From DATBGO01 sp963840095 (GTDB taxonomy: Bacteria > Actinomycetota > Actinomycetes > Streptosporangiales > Streptosporangiaceae): a DNA stretch of 64,000 nt. Made by a program: the position numbers and the translations under genes. Each line of letters starts with the position of its first letter. Position 1 is the first letter of the stretch. The notes under the pieces were generated by a model. It was not told where the DNA came from. It did not search any database and saw nothing but the letters and a program-made list of their open reading frames with translations. Location of the stretch: contig CAWIXN010000005.1 in NCBI GenBank assembly GCA_963840095.1, positions 372,001-436,000 on the forward strand, given 5' to 3'. Positions 36,049 to 46,679 of this stretch are shown in pieces.

Positions 36049-36290
36049 CCGTGTCTCCTCCAAATTTGTAGACGTTTGATAGGCTGCCTGGCCCGGCGGA
36101 CGGGCGCATCGGCAGCAACGCGTATTAGAGGCTGCGGGAATTGACTACGTGGCCCGGGCCAGCGTGATCGCAAATCACCAAGAATCGGTACAACTGCCAG
36201 AACTTCCGAACCAGCAATCTCCGAAGCTCTCGCGGAGATCTGAAACGCCGAGGACACCCACGCCCCGGCACCCGCGCCGCCGGGCTTGCC

Positions 36291-36448
36291 ATGGCCTTCA
36301 AGCTCATCGAATCCGCCCAGGCCCGCCGGCGCGCGGTCAACGCACCCCACCTGGTTGCCCTGGTCCGTGCCGGTGCCTTGGTCGTCAACGCAAACTCGTC
36401 GAACGCCCGACGACCCGCACCAACCCGAAGCCGCGTAGCATCCGATGA
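36291..36448 (+). pseudogene. Transposase C-terminal remnant with frameshift (Mutator/IS256-like, tentative)
   Basis: MAFKLIESAQARRRAVNAPH continues LVALVRAGAL in one frame, then RKLVERPTTRTNPKP in the next; together they recall the tail found on actinobacterial transposases (RWRAVNAPHLVALVRAGA...GKLVERP). The family assignment is from memory of that tail, not from a catalytic motif. It lies in the 430-base gap between the membrane protein and the hydrolase, with nothing else recognisable. Confidence 0.45.
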
Positions 36449-36478
36449 GTTCTCGACGGGGAAGGAGTCGACACGGTT

Positions 36479-37348
36479 ATGACTACGCAGATGCTCGTGA
36501 CTCCCGAGGTCGACCTCGTCTACGACATCCACGGCCCGCTGCCGACCGCCGATGGGCACCCACCGCTGGTTATGATCGGCCAGCCAATGGACGCCAGCGG
36601 CTTCGGCACGTTGGCGTCGCATTTCCCTGACCGCACCGTGGTCACCTACGACCCGCGCGGCCTCGGCCGCAGCACCCGCAAGGACGGCCGGGTCGACCAT
36701 GCGCCCGGGATCCAGGCTGCCGACGTGCACGCCGTCATCGAGGCGCTCGGCGCCGGTCCTGTCGAGATGTTTGCGAGCAGCGGCGGTGCGGTGACCGCGC
36801 TCGCCCTGGTGGCGGCGTTCCCGGATGACGTGACCACCCTGGTGGCGCACGAGCCGCCGCTCATGCCGGTGCTCCCCGACGCCCGGGCTGCCGAGCGCGC
36901 CCGGGCGGGCGTCCGGGATGCATACGAGGACAAAGGCTCGGGCGCGGGTATGGCCGCCTTCATAATGATGACGTCGTGGCGGGGCGAATTCACTGACGAC
37001 TACTTCGCCCAGCCCGCGCCGGATCCCGCCGTCTTCGGCATGCCGACCGTGGATGACGGCTCCCGTGACGACCCGCTTCTGTCCGACCGGTCTTGGGCGG
37101 TCACTAGCTACCGGCCCGATGTCGACGCGCTTACCGCGGCGCGGACGCGGGTCGTGATCGCAGTGGGTGAAGAGTCCCTGGACACCTTCACCGGACGAGC
37201 CTCGGTGGCGACGGCCAAGCTGCTCGGTCAGCAGCCAACGGTTTTCCCGAGCCACCACGGCGGCTTCGTCGGTGGCGAGTTCGGCTACGCCGGGCAGCCT
37301 GAAGCCTTCGCGTGCAAGCTGCGCGAGGTTCTCGACGATGCCAGCTGA
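36479..37348 (+). CDS. Alpha/beta hydrolase fold protein
   Basis: A 289-residue hydrolase. The nucleophile elbow is MFASSGGAVTAL (Ser with Gly on one side), the oxyanion region precedes DASGFGTLASHF, DPRGLGRS follows the usual strand, and the general-base His is in PSHHGGFVGGE. It is of the MhpC-like type; substrate unknown. The start ATG at 36479 follows GGGGAAGGAG. Single-gene unit upstream of the LuxR regulator, 248 bases away; that gap shows no gene. Confidence 0.85.
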   Translation: MTTQMLVTPEVDLVYDIHGPLPTADGHPPLVMIGQPMDASGFGTLASHFPDRTVVTYDPRGLGRSTRKDGRVDHAPGIQAADVHAVIEALGAGPVEMFASSGGAVTALALVAAFPDDVTTLVAHEPPLMPVLPDARAAERARAGVRDAYEDKGSGAGMAAFIMMTSWRGEFTDDYFAQPAPDPAVFGMPTVDDGSRDDPLLSDRSWAVTSYRPDVDALTAARTRVVIAVGEESLDTFTGRASVATAKLLGQQPTVFPSHHGGFVGGEFGYAGQPEAFACKLREVLDDAS

Positions 37349-37596
37349 CGGTCGTCCTTCTCGTCGTCACGCGGTGTTCCGCTGACTCCCCAGCGCTCGG
37401 AACATGGCGACCCGATGCCCACGACCAACCGGAAGCACCCTAAAAGATCTTCATCCACAGGTCGTGACTATTGCTCGCCTCGGGCGGTCTTTGCCTGATG
37501 CCAGTACGGGTAGGTCAGCGGCGGGCGCGCGCTGGCCAGGCGGGCACCGGTATATGTCGCACCGCCGGGCGCGCTATCGACACGGTTCCCTCCAGC

Positions 37597-40449
37597 GTGG
37601 ACACTTCGTATGTGGCAGGACCGCTGCCAATCGTGGGAAGGATCGCTGAGCTGGAGGTTGGCTCAGCGGCCTATGCGCGCGTGGTGGAGGGCCATTCCCA
37701 GGTGCTCTTGATCTCCGGCGAGGCGGGCATCGGCAAGACCCGGCTCGTCGAGGAGCTGTGCGCGCGGGCGGGGTCGGCTGCCGGCGGGGCGCAGGTGCGG
37801 ATCGGGGAGTCCGCGCCGCTGGCGGGTGCGGCGCTGGCATACGGGCCGTTCGTGGCCGCGCTGCGTGGGCAGGCCGGGTGGCTGCTCGCCAGCGACGGCG
37901 GTGGCGACATGCTGACGGAACGGCACCGCCTGTTCGTGCGCGTGCACGGCGTGCTGGCCGATCTTGCCGCGCAGGCGCCGCTGGTGCTTGTTCTGGAGGA
38001 TCTGCACTGGGCCGACGAATCGTCCCGCGAATTACTTGCCTTCCTGGCGGTCCGGCTGCGCGAGCAGCCGGTGATGGTGATTGCGACGCTGCGGGAGGAA
38101 GAACTCGCAAGCGGTGCGCGACTGTGGCTTGCCGAGCTGGAGCGCCGGCCCCGGGTGACGCTGCTGCGGCTGACCGGGCTGGCCGACGTCGAGATCGCCG
38201 AGCTGGTGGCCGACCTGATGCCTGCCGGTACCGGTGCGGACCGAATGGCGGCGGTGATATCCGCCGCGGACGGCAACCCGTTTTACGCCATGGAACTCGC
38301 AAGCGCCGGTCCCGGCGGGCCGCCTGCCTCGATCGCTGACACCATGCTGGCCCGGGCGTCCGGTATCTCGCCCGCGGCCCGCGCCGTGGTCGACCAGGTC
38401 AGCATCGCCGACGGCGGAATGTCCCATGAGCTCCTGGCCGCGACGACCCAGCTTCCGGAAAAGCGCCTGCTGGCGTGCGCGCGAGAGGCCGTCGCCGCGG
38501 GCCTGCTTACCACGGCATGCGACGCGTACGCGTTCCCGCATTCGCTGATCCGGCAGGTGCTCTACGCTCAGCTGCTGCCGGGTGAGCGGCGGCGCCTCCA
38601 CCGCCGGCTCGCGGAGGAGCTGGCGGCAGACCCTGACTCGGACCCGGGCCGCCTGGCCCGGCACTGGCATCTGGCCGGCTGCCAGGACCGGGCGGCGGCC
38701 GCGGCTGTCACGGCGGCACGTCAGGCTGTATCGGCGCGCGCATACCCGGAGGCGTACCGTAACTACGACCTGGCCATCCAGCTGGCACGGTGGCTGCCCG
38801 AGGCGGGTCCGGGCCTGCTGGAGGAGGCGGCGCAGGCCGCTAGCTGGGCCCAGCACCCGGACCGTGCCGCGAGGTGGGCCGCCGATGCCCTGGCCCGGTC
38901 TGCCGCCTCCGCCCCGGCCGACCGTGCGCGGCTGCTGGAGCGCCTGGGGCGGTACCGGTGGGAGGCGGGCGACCCGACCAGGGCCGCAGTCGAGGCCGCC
39001 GAGCAGGCGGTGGCGCTGCTGGACGCTGAGCCGCCGTCCACCCTGCAGGCCCGCGTTCTGGCCGCCCTGGCGACCCGCCGGATGCTGCTCGGCGAGTTCG
39101 ACGCGGCGCTGCCCCTGGCGGTACGCGCTGTGGATGTGGCGCAGCAGGCCAGCGCGGCCGCCGAGCACGCCCACGGTCTGGCAACGCTGGGCGTGGTCCA
39201 GGCGCATCGGGGCGACCTGGACGCCGGGCTGGCGGCTCTGCGTACATCGTTCACCCTCGCACAGCGCGCGGGCAGCCTTGAGAACGTCGTCCGCGCGGCC
39301 GCGAACCACATGTACCTGCTGATCAGCGCCGGCCGCTTCGCCGAGGCCTTGGAGGTTGCGGCCGACGGCCAGCTAGCGGCCCGCTCCCTGGACGCGCCGC
39401 CTGCGCTGACCTGGGTCCTGGACAACAACATCGCGGCGGTGCTGACCACGACCGGGCGGTGGGCCGAAGCCGATCGGCTGCTGGCCGATCTGGCCGGCGA
39501 GCTGGCGGCGCACGCCACCAGGTACCTGCAGCTGCTGCAGCTGGAGCTGGCGGTCGGCCGGGGCGAGAGCGAACGGGCGGCGGGGCTCGCCGTCACCCTG
39601 GGCAAGTCTCCGGAGGATCCCAGGCTTACCGGGGCGCTGCACGCCTGCCTGGCCGAGCAGGCACTGAACGCCGGTGACCTCGCCACCGCAGCCTGCGAAG
39701 TGACGGCCGGGCTCGGAGCCCTGGAAGACGCCGCGCTAGTCGAGGAGGAGATCCGGCTGCTCGCTGCGGGTGCCAGGGTCTCGGCCGACATGGCATCGCT
39801 GCCGGGCCCGGCGCGGCCCGGTGATCTCGCAGCCGGGTGGGAGCCGCTGGCGGCCACCTTCGCCGGCCGGGCCAGCGCGATCGTTGACAGGCACGTCGGC
39901 CGGCCGGAGGTGGCAGCTTTCGGTGCCCTGGTGGCCGCCGAGCATGCCCGCAGCAACGGCAACGATGACCGGGCCACGTGGCGGGCCGTAGCCGAAGAAT
40001 GGCGGCGGTCCGGCCAGCCGTACCGGGAGGCCTACGCGCGGCTGCGCGAGGCTGCGGCCGCGGTCCGGGCCGGGCGGCGGGAGCAAGCCGCCCGCGCCCT
40101 GGCGGCCTGCGAGAGCCTTGCCCGCCAGCTCCCGGCGCCCCCGCTGCTCATTCTCGCCGAGGACCTGGCGCGTCGGGCCAGGCTGACCGGCAAGCCCGGT
40201 CCCCGAGCCAGCTCCGCGGCGGCAGCTGCCCGCTCCGACCTTACCGATCGCGAGGCGGAAGTGCTGGCCCTGCTCGCCAGGGGCGACAGCAACCGGCAGA
40301 TCGCCCGCGCCCTGTTCATCAGTGACCGGACGGTCGCTGTGCACGTATCCCGCATTCTCGGCAAGCTCGGCGTGCGCAACCGCACCGAGGCGGTAACCAT
40401 CGGCGCACGGCTCGGCTTAACCCCGTCCGCCCCGACCAGCGCGACCTGA
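37597..40449 (+). CDS. LAL-type LuxR regulator with AAA ATPase
   Basis: A 950-residue regulator. Walker A GEAGIGKT is at 41-48, Walker B is LVLVLEDLHWADESS, a long helical TPR-like region follows, and the C-terminal LuxR helix-turn-helix is LTDREAEVLALLARGDSNRQ and IARALFISDRTVAVHVSRIL. LAL proteins sense ligands through the ATPase/TPR part and activate nearby genes. The frame is open from 37471, but GTG 37597 starts right before the conserved PIVGR. Its stop overlaps a possible start of the next gene (TGATG). Confidence 0.88.
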   Translation: MDTSYVAGPLPIVGRIAELEVGSAAYARVVEGHSQVLLISGEAGIGKTRLVEELCARAGSAAGGAQVRIGESAPLAGAALAYGPFVAALRGQAGWLLASDGGGDMLTERHRLFVRVHGVLADLAAQAPLVLVLEDLHWADESSRELLAFLAVRLREQPVMVIATLREEELASGARLWLAELERRPRVTLLRLTGLADVEIAELVADLMPAGTGADRMAAVISAADGNPFYAMELASAGPGGPPASIADTMLARASGISPAARAVVDQVSIADGGMSHELLAATTQLPEKRLLACAREAVAAGLLTTACDAYAFPHSLIRQVLYAQLLPGERRRLHRRLAEELAADPDSDPGRLARHWHLAGCQDRAAAAAVTAARQAVSARAYPEAYRNYDLAIQLARWLPEAGPGLLEEAAQAASWAQHPDRAARWAADALARSAASAPADRARLLERLGRYRWEAGDPTRAAVEAAEQAVALLDAEPPSTLQARVLAALATRRMLLGEFDAALPLAVRAVDVAQQASAAAEHAHGLATLGVVQAHRGDLDAGLAALRTSFTLAQRAGSLENVVRAAANHMYLLISAGRFAEALEVAADGQLAARSLDAPPALTWVLDNNIAAVLTTTGRWAEADRLLADLAGELAAHATRYLQLLQLELAVGRGESERAAGLAVTLGKSPEDPRLTGALHACLAEQALNAGDLATAACEVTAGLGALEDAALVEEEIRLLAAGARVSADMASLPGPARPGDLAAGWEPLAATFAGRASAIVDRHVGRPEVAAFGALVAAEHARSNGNDDRATWRAVAEEWRRSGQPYREAYARLREAAAAVRAGRREQAARALAACESLARQLPAPPLLILAEDLARRARLTGKPGPRASSAAAAARSDLTDREAEVLALLARGDSNRQIARALFISDRTVAVHVSRILGKLGVRNRTEAVTIGARLGLTPSAPTSAT

Positions 40450-40460
40450 TGAGGTGCCCC

Positions 40461-40916
40461 ATGTCCTACCTTTTCCTCCAGATCGAAGGCGACCCGACAA
40501 TCTGGAAACTCAGTGAACCGATCGATGCGTCGGCCGTGATGCTGCCGGGCCAGCCATTCCGCGCCACGATCGTCGCGCCGCTGCCCGGCGCCTTGGTGCT
40601 GTCCTGCCAGGCAGCAGTCAGCGTCGTGCTGTACAGCCCGCTCGATGTCCCCGGCGGCACCGGCGCCACCCCCAACGGCCTAAAGAGCCCGACGACGCCG
40701 TTCGTGTACCTGCCATCCGTGACTGGGCTGCCGCCCGCGTCTCCACCCGGGTACCCGCTGTCCGCGGGCAGCGACCTGGCGGCGCTGGAGGAAGACATCA
40801 CGGCAGCGATGAGCCAGCGCACGTTCTACACCGTCGAGTTCAGCGATAGCACCCTGGTGCTCAACGGCGCCACGCTGCCCTTCGTTGTGCTCTTCCCGGC
40901 CGCAACGGGCAGCTGA
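40461..40916 (+). CDS. Small protein of unknown function, coupled to the LAL regulator
   Basis: A 151-residue protein I do not recognise. It is rich in beta-type hydrophobic residues with a Pro/Thr/Gly middle (VPGGTGATPNGLKSPTTP) and shows no signal peptide, membrane helix or metal motif. Start ATG 40461 has GAGG 7 bases upstream; an ATG at 40449 overlaps the regulator stop. The tight spacing suggests one transcript with the regulator. A second beta-rich half (FYTVEFSDSTLVLNGATLPF) ends the protein. Confidence 0.62.
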   Translation: MSYLFLQIEGDPTIWKLSEPIDASAVMLPGQPFRATIVAPLPGALVLSCQAAVSVVLYSPLDVPGGTGATPNGLKSPTTPFVYLPSVTGLPPASPPGYPLSAGSDLAALEEDITAAMSQRTFYTVEFSDSTLVLNGATLPFVVLFPAATGS

Positions 40917-41061
40917 CCCGCCGCAGCGGAAACCAGCCCGCCGCGGCTGGCGCCAGCTAGCGGCCAGGGTCGCAGCCATGGCCACGGCCGACAGCCGATC
41001 CCGTTACCGGTCCCTCCACCTGAGCGCGGAACAGCCCGAGGCGAGGGAAACCCGCCGCGCG

Positions 41062-41616
41062 CTATGAGCGGGCCTCGGCGAGGACGGGGAGGTCGTACGT
41101 ACGCCGGACGCTGCTGCCCAGCCTGGTGATGTCGGCGCCGTAGATATGCAGCGAGACGGCGATGTCGTCACCGTGATTGCGGACCCGGTGGATGTCGCCG
41201 GGCGGGGAGAAACCGCTGACTACTCCCACGCGGTTGGCACTGCGGCCAACCTCCGCCAGGCAGGTCTCGTTGTCCCGCAGTGCAAACAGCTCCTCGTATT
41301 CGGTGCCTTGCAGGACACCGAAAACGCACCATGTGACGTGGTCATGGATCTGGGTCTGCTGGCCGGGCCGCCAGACCAGGGCACAGACAGAAAACGACCC
41401 GTCGGACTCGGTGTGCAGCACATGGCAGACATAACCGTCCGGGCTGCCAGCCAGCTCCCGGGCGGTCAGGATCTCCGGGCCCGGCAAGTGCCGGCGTAGT
41501 TCATCAGCGACCAGCCCGGCGGTCTCCCGCCAGTTGGCGTGACGGCGGATGGCGCCGCGGATCGCGGCGCGAAGGTCAGGGGGACATCGGGTATCGACCG
41601 GGCTGACGAGCGTCAT
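41062..41616 (-). CDS. Cysteine dioxygenase-type cupin
   Basis: A 184-residue thiol dioxygenase. The iron ligands are the two His of IHDHVTWCVFGVLQGTEYEE and a third in DIHRVRN. A catalytic Tyr/Cys crosslink cannot be judged. It would oxidise cysteine or 3-mercaptopropionate to the sulfinate. ATG 41616 has GGGGAGGGA directly upstream. It converges on the small protein gene, 145 bases away, and is the last gene of the accessory block. Confidence 0.85.
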   Translation of the reverse strand: MTLVSPVDTRCPPDLRAAIRGAIRRHANWRETAGLVADELRRHLPGPEILTARELAGSPDGYVCHVLHTESDGSFSVCALVWRPGQQTQIHDHVTWCVFGVLQGTEYEELFALRDNETCLAEVGRSANRVGVVSGFSPPGDIHRVRNHGDDIAVSLHIYGADITRLGSSVRRTYDLPVLAEARS

Positions 41617-41862
41617 CTTCCCTCCCCGCGAACCTAGCTTTCAGATGGATCTAGCGTAGGTAGCGTGCTCGCCGCCGCACCAATGCCAACTATCTCGCCT
41701 ATCCATAGAGGAAATATATAGATTAGGGTCGCGCTGAAAGGACAGGCCAGACCCGCAGTCCGGCCCGGGGGGACCGCTCGGTACGGGACCGGCCGGTACG
41801 CGGCGAAACGACGTCGGCCGGGATGCCGGACCGAGGCCCGGAACTAGCCGAGCCCTGGCAAG

Positions 41863-42783
41863 ATGGCGGGAATGGGCGCGCTGATGCTGCTGGACGCCGC
41901 CTCGCTCTACTACCGAGCGTTCTACGGCGTGCCAGAGGAGATGACGGCGCCGGACGGTACCCCCGTGAATGCCGTGCGCGGGCTGCTCGACATGATCGCC
42001 CGGCTGATCCGGGCCCGCCATCCGGCCAGGCTGATCGCCTGCATGGACGCCGACTGGCGCCCGGCGTTCCGGGTAGCGGCGATCCCGTCCTACAAGGCGC
42101 ACCGGGCCAACCCGGATGGCACCGAGCAGGCCCCGCCCGGCCTGACCGTTCAGGTGCCGATCATCGAGCAGGTCCTCGCGGCCGCCGGCGTGATGATGGC
42201 GGGCGCGTCAGGATACGAGGCCGATGACGTCATCGCGACCCTCGCCACCACGGCGGACGGGCCAGTCGAGGTCGTGACCGGGGACCGGGACCTGTTCCAG
42301 CTGGTGGATGACGCCCGGCAGATCCGGATCCTCTACACCGCTCGTGGCCTGGCCAGGCTGGAGGTCGTGGACGAGCAGGCCGTCGCGGCCAAGTACCAGA
42401 TTCCCGGGCGCGCGTACGCGGACTTCGCGGTGCTGCGCGGTGATCCGAGCGACGGGCTGCCCGGGGTACCCGGGGTCGGGGAGAAGACGGCCGCAGCGCT
42501 GGTGCGGGTGTTCGGCAGCGTGGAGGCGATGCTCACGGCGCTGGACTCCGGCCACGGCGGTTTCCCGATGGGCAGCCGAGCCAAGCTGGTCGCGGCCCGC
42601 GGCTACCTGGAGGCCGCACTGCCGGTGGTGCGGGTCGCCACCGACATCCCTTTGCCGCCGGTGGACGGGCAGCTTCCGGTCGCGCCCGCCGATCCGGTCC
42701 GGCTCGCCGAGCTTGACCAGCGTTTCGACCTGGGCTCCTCGCTAGGCCGGATGAACGCCGCCCTGGCCGCCCGGCCTGCCTGA
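41863..42783 (+). CDS. 5'-3' exonuclease (FEN/PolI N-domain type)
   Basis: A 306-residue structure-specific nuclease. The acidic motifs of the FEN family are present: LLDAASLYYRAF, MDADWRPAFR, GYEADDVIATLA, TGDRDLFQLV, and the helix-hairpin-helix SDGLPGVPGVGEKTAAALV. It equals the exonuclease conserved near helY in actinobacteria (Rv2090 position) and presumably processes flaps or RNA primers. A second ATG at 41872 is possible. A 246-base gap with no recognised gene precedes it. Confidence 0.92.
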   Translation: MAGMGALMLLDAASLYYRAFYGVPEEMTAPDGTPVNAVRGLLDMIARLIRARHPARLIACMDADWRPAFRVAAIPSYKAHRANPDGTEQAPPGLTVQVPIIEQVLAAAGVMMAGASGYEADDVIATLATTADGPVEVVTGDRDLFQLVDDARQIRILYTARGLARLEVVDEQAVAAKYQIPGRAYADFAVLRGDPSDGLPGVPGVGEKTAAALVRVFGSVEAMLTALDSGHGGFPMGSRAKLVAARGYLEAALPVVRVATDIPLPPVDGQLPVAPADPVRLAELDQRFDLGSSLGRMNAALAARPA

Positions 42784-42796
42784 GCCCTGGCCGGCG

Positions 42797-43681
42797 CTAC
42801 CGCACTTGCAGGGCGACCAAGCAGGTGTCGTCCTCGGCGTCCGCCGAGATAAGCGCCCGCACCGCCGCGGCGATGATGAGTTCAGGATCGGTGCGGCCCC
42901 GGACGGCGGCGGTCAGAGCGGTCAGCCCGTCCTCGATCGACCAGTACCTGCGCTCGATCAGCCCGTCGCTGTACAGGAGCAGCACGTCGCCGGGAGCAAG
43001 GGCCAGCATCGCGGTGCTGTAGGCGGCCGTCCCCGCGCCGAGCAGGATCCCCGCGGGGGGATCGAGCGGCCGCGCCCAGGCCCCCCGGATCAGGATCGGC
43101 GGCGGATGACCGGCCTGCGCCCAGGTCAGCAGCCGGCTGACCGGATCGAAATAGCCTGCGATCACCGAGGCGGTGTGCTCGGGCCCGACGTGGCGTACCA
43201 GGTCGTTCAGCCATCCGACCAGGCGCGCGGGCGGGGCGCCGGTAATGGCCAGGCCGGCCAGGGCGCCACGCAGCCTGGCCATCCCGGCCGCCGCGGCCAG
43301 GCCGTGGCCGCCCACGTCGCCGAGGGCGACCAGGACATGACCCGCTGGCATTTCCGCGGTGATGTACCAGTCGCCGCCCACCCGGCTGGCCGCCGATGCG
43401 GGCAGGTACCGGACCGCCACGCGCAGGCCGGGCAGCCTGAACGGCTCATCGTGCAGGGGCAGGATGGCCCGCTGGAGCTCGAGGACCACGTGACGCTCGG
43501 CGGCCAGCTCGGCTTCAAGCTTCGCCTCCTGCCCGCGGCCGGGCCGCCCGGTAGCCGCCGTGACCGGGCCCGGCAGCCCAGTGGGCCTGCGGCCAGAACC
43601 GCGCACACCGGGCACGCAGGGCGTGACTGCTGTCGCGTCGTCCGGGCGAGGCGGAACCTCGATAGTCTCAGAAGTCATCAT
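42797..43681 (-). CDS. SpoIIE-type PP2C serine phosphatase
   Basis: A 294-residue phosphatase. After about 60 disordered residues the PPM fold follows with metal-binding Asp in GGDWYITAEM, ALGDVGGHGLAAA, and SDGLIERR near the end. Such proteins dephosphorylate anti-anti-sigma factors. No GAF, PAS or membrane sensor is attached. It converges on the exonuclease gene (13 bases apart). Confidence 0.88.
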   Translation of the reverse strand: MMTSETIEVPPRPDDATAVTPCVPGVRGSGRRPTGLPGPVTAATGRPGRGQEAKLEAELAAERHVVLELQRAILPLHDEPFRLPGLRVAVRYLPASAASRVGGDWYITAEMPAGHVLVALGDVGGHGLAAAAGMARLRGALAGLAITGAPPARLVGWLNDLVRHVGPEHTASVIAGYFDPVSRLLTWAQAGHPPPILIRGAWARPLDPPAGILLGAGTAAYSTAMLALAPGDVLLLYSDGLIERRYWSIEDGLTALTAAVRGRTDPELIIAAAVRALISADAEDDTCLVALQVR

Positions 43682-43824
43682 GATTCACATCTGGTGAGGT
43701 GTCGTGTACCTAGCGTGAGGCATGTAGGGCGGCGCTGTCTAGATGCGGACACATTTCCCCAGAGTGAGATGATGCGCTGGAAACAAAAAGAAAAAACGCA
43801 GTCAACGAGGACTGGAGGGCGGCT

Positions 43825-44955
43825 ATGGGACATGACGGCACCGCGGCGGACCTTCATCCAGCGGACCGGCTGGAGGCGGCCGCCGCCGCGGCGAGGGCGG
43901 CCGGTCTGTCGGCCCTGCTGCTCACCCCCGGCCCTGACCTGCGGTACGTCACCGGCTACGACGCGCAGCAGCTTGAGCGGCTCACCTGCCTGGCGCTGCC
44001 CGCCGACGGCGCCAGCGGCCCGCCGTTCCTACTGGTCCCGCGGCTTGAGTTCCCGGCCGCGCAGGCCTCGCCGGCCGGCCGCATCGGGCTCGAGATCGTT
44101 CCCTGGGATGAGACAGCCGACCCGTATGCGCTGCTCGCCAGCCGGCTCGGCCGCCTCGAGCAGGTCGGCCTCTCCGACCAGATGTGGGCCGCGATGGTGC
44201 TGCGGCTGCGCGACGCGCTGCCCGGCGCCCGGCAGGCACTGGCCAGTCAGGCGCTGCGCGCGCTGCGCGCCCGCAAGACGCCGGCCGAGGTGGCCGCCTT
44301 GCGCGCGGCCGGCGAGGCCATTGACCGGGTGCATGCCCAGGTGCCTGGGTGGCTCCGGCCCGGCCGGACCGAGCGCGAGGTGGCCGCGGACATCGCGGAG
44401 GCGATCATCGCCGAGGGCCATGTCCGGGTCGATTTCACGATCGTCGGCTCGGGCCCGAACGGTGCGAGCCCGCATCATGAGGCCTCGGACCGGGTCATCG
44501 CCGAAGGCGACGCGGTGGTCGTGGACATCGGCGGGACAATGCCGAGCGGATACTGCTCGGATTGCACGAGGACGTACGCGGTCGGCGCGCCGCCGCCCGA
44601 CTTTGTCCGTTACTACCAGGTACTCAAGGACGCGCAGGAGGCGGCGTGTGCCGCCGTCCGGCCGGGGGTAGCCGCCGAGGCGGTGGACGCGGCGGCCCGC
44701 GAGCCGATCGCGGCTGCCGGTTACGGCGAGTACTTCGTGCACCGGACCGGTCATGGCATCGGCCTGGAGGCCCACGAGCACCCGTACATCGTCGCGGGCA
44801 ATGCCGAGCCGCTCGAGCCAGGCAACGCCTTCTCCATCGAGCCCGGCATCTACCCGGGCCCGCACGGCGCCAGGATCGAGGACATCGTGGTCTGCACCGA
44901 GCAAGGCGGCGAGCGCCTCAACAACGTCACCCGCGAGCTCGTGGTGGTGGGCTAG
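43825..44955 (+). CDS. M24 family aminopeptidase P / Xaa-Pro dipeptidase
   Basis: A 376-residue peptidase with an N-terminal creatinase-type domain (about 10-140) and a pita-bread catalytic domain. All five metal ligands are visible: Asp in VVVDIGG, Asp in YCSDCTRTY, His in TGHGIGLEAHEHP, Glu in FSIEPGIY and Glu in RIEDIVV. It cleaves X-Pro bonds. It corresponds to the pepE-type gene next to the exonuclease in mycobacteria. The upstream gap has an A-rich run (about 43781-43798) unusual for this DNA. Confidence 0.92.
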   Translation: MGHDGTAADLHPADRLEAAAAAARAAGLSALLLTPGPDLRYVTGYDAQQLERLTCLALPADGASGPPFLLVPRLEFPAAQASPAGRIGLEIVPWDETADPYALLASRLGRLEQVGLSDQMWAAMVLRLRDALPGARQALASQALRALRARKTPAEVAALRAAGEAIDRVHAQVPGWLRPGRTEREVAADIAEAIIAEGHVRVDFTIVGSGPNGASPHHEASDRVIAEGDAVVVDIGGTMPSGYCSDCTRTYAVGAPPPDFVRYYQVLKDAQEAACAAVRPGVAAEAVDAAAREPIAAAGYGEYFVHRTGHGIGLEAHEHPYIVAGNAEPLEPGNAFSIEPGIYPGPHGARIEDIVVCTEQGGERLNNVTRELVVVG

Positions 44956-44957
44956 CG

Positions 44958-46124
<1,167 letters not shown>

Positions 46125-46159
46125 GGACGTTATGCGCAGGAGGCGGCCAGCAGCACCGG

Positions 46160-46165
46160 TACGGT
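46160..46165 (+). promoter_or_regulatory. -10 box (TACGGT) for leaderless Lrp gene
   Basis: TACGGT is followed by 6 bases and the ATG at 46172. Confidence 0.45.
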
Positions 46166-46171
46166 GAGCCC

Positions 46172-46612
46172 ATGGAGGAGATCAACCGAAGGATCATCTC
46201 GATGCTCGCGCGTGACGGCCGGATGAGCTTCACTGAGCTGGCCCGGGCGACCGGCCTCTCGGTTTCGGCCGCACAGCAGCGGGTGCGCAGGCTGGAAGAA
46301 CGCGGAGTGATCAAGGGGTACACGGCGCTTATCGATCCTGATCACGCCGGGCTGCCGCTCACGGCCTTCATCTCCATCAAGCCCTTCGACGCGGCTGCGG
46401 CCGACGACGCGCCGGACCGCCTCGAGCAGCTGGCCGCGATTGAGGCCTGCCACAGTGTCGCGGGGGAAGAGAATTACATTCTCAAGGTGCGGGTGGCTTC
46501 GCCGGCCGCGCTGGAGGATCTGCTGCAGCAGATCCGTGCCGCCGCCAATGTCTCCACCCGGACCACGATCGTGCTGAGCACCCCGTTCGAGAACCGCCCG
46601 CCCGACATCTGA
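46172..46612 (+). CDS. Lrp/AsnC family transcriptional regulator
   Basis: A 146-residue Lrp protein: N-terminal helix-turn-helix (MEEINRRIISMLARDGRMSF, TELARATGLSVSAAQQRVRR) and a C-terminal RAM ligand domain (AACHSVAGEENYILKVRV-like). It likely controls amino-acid metabolism, perhaps the preceding acyl-CoA dehydrogenase gene, 47 bases upstream. Confidence 0.92.
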   Translation: MEEINRRIISMLARDGRMSFTELARATGLSVSAAQQRVRRLEERGVIKGYTALIDPDHAGLPLTAFISIKPFDAAAADDAPDRLEQLAAIEACHSVAGEENYILKVRVASPAALEDLLQQIRAAANVSTRTTIVLSTPFENRPPDI

Positions 46613-46679
46613 GCATCACCGCGCGCCTGACCGCTGCGGCCGGGCGGAGCAGCGGGTAGCTGCGCCCGGGCGGCGCGTA

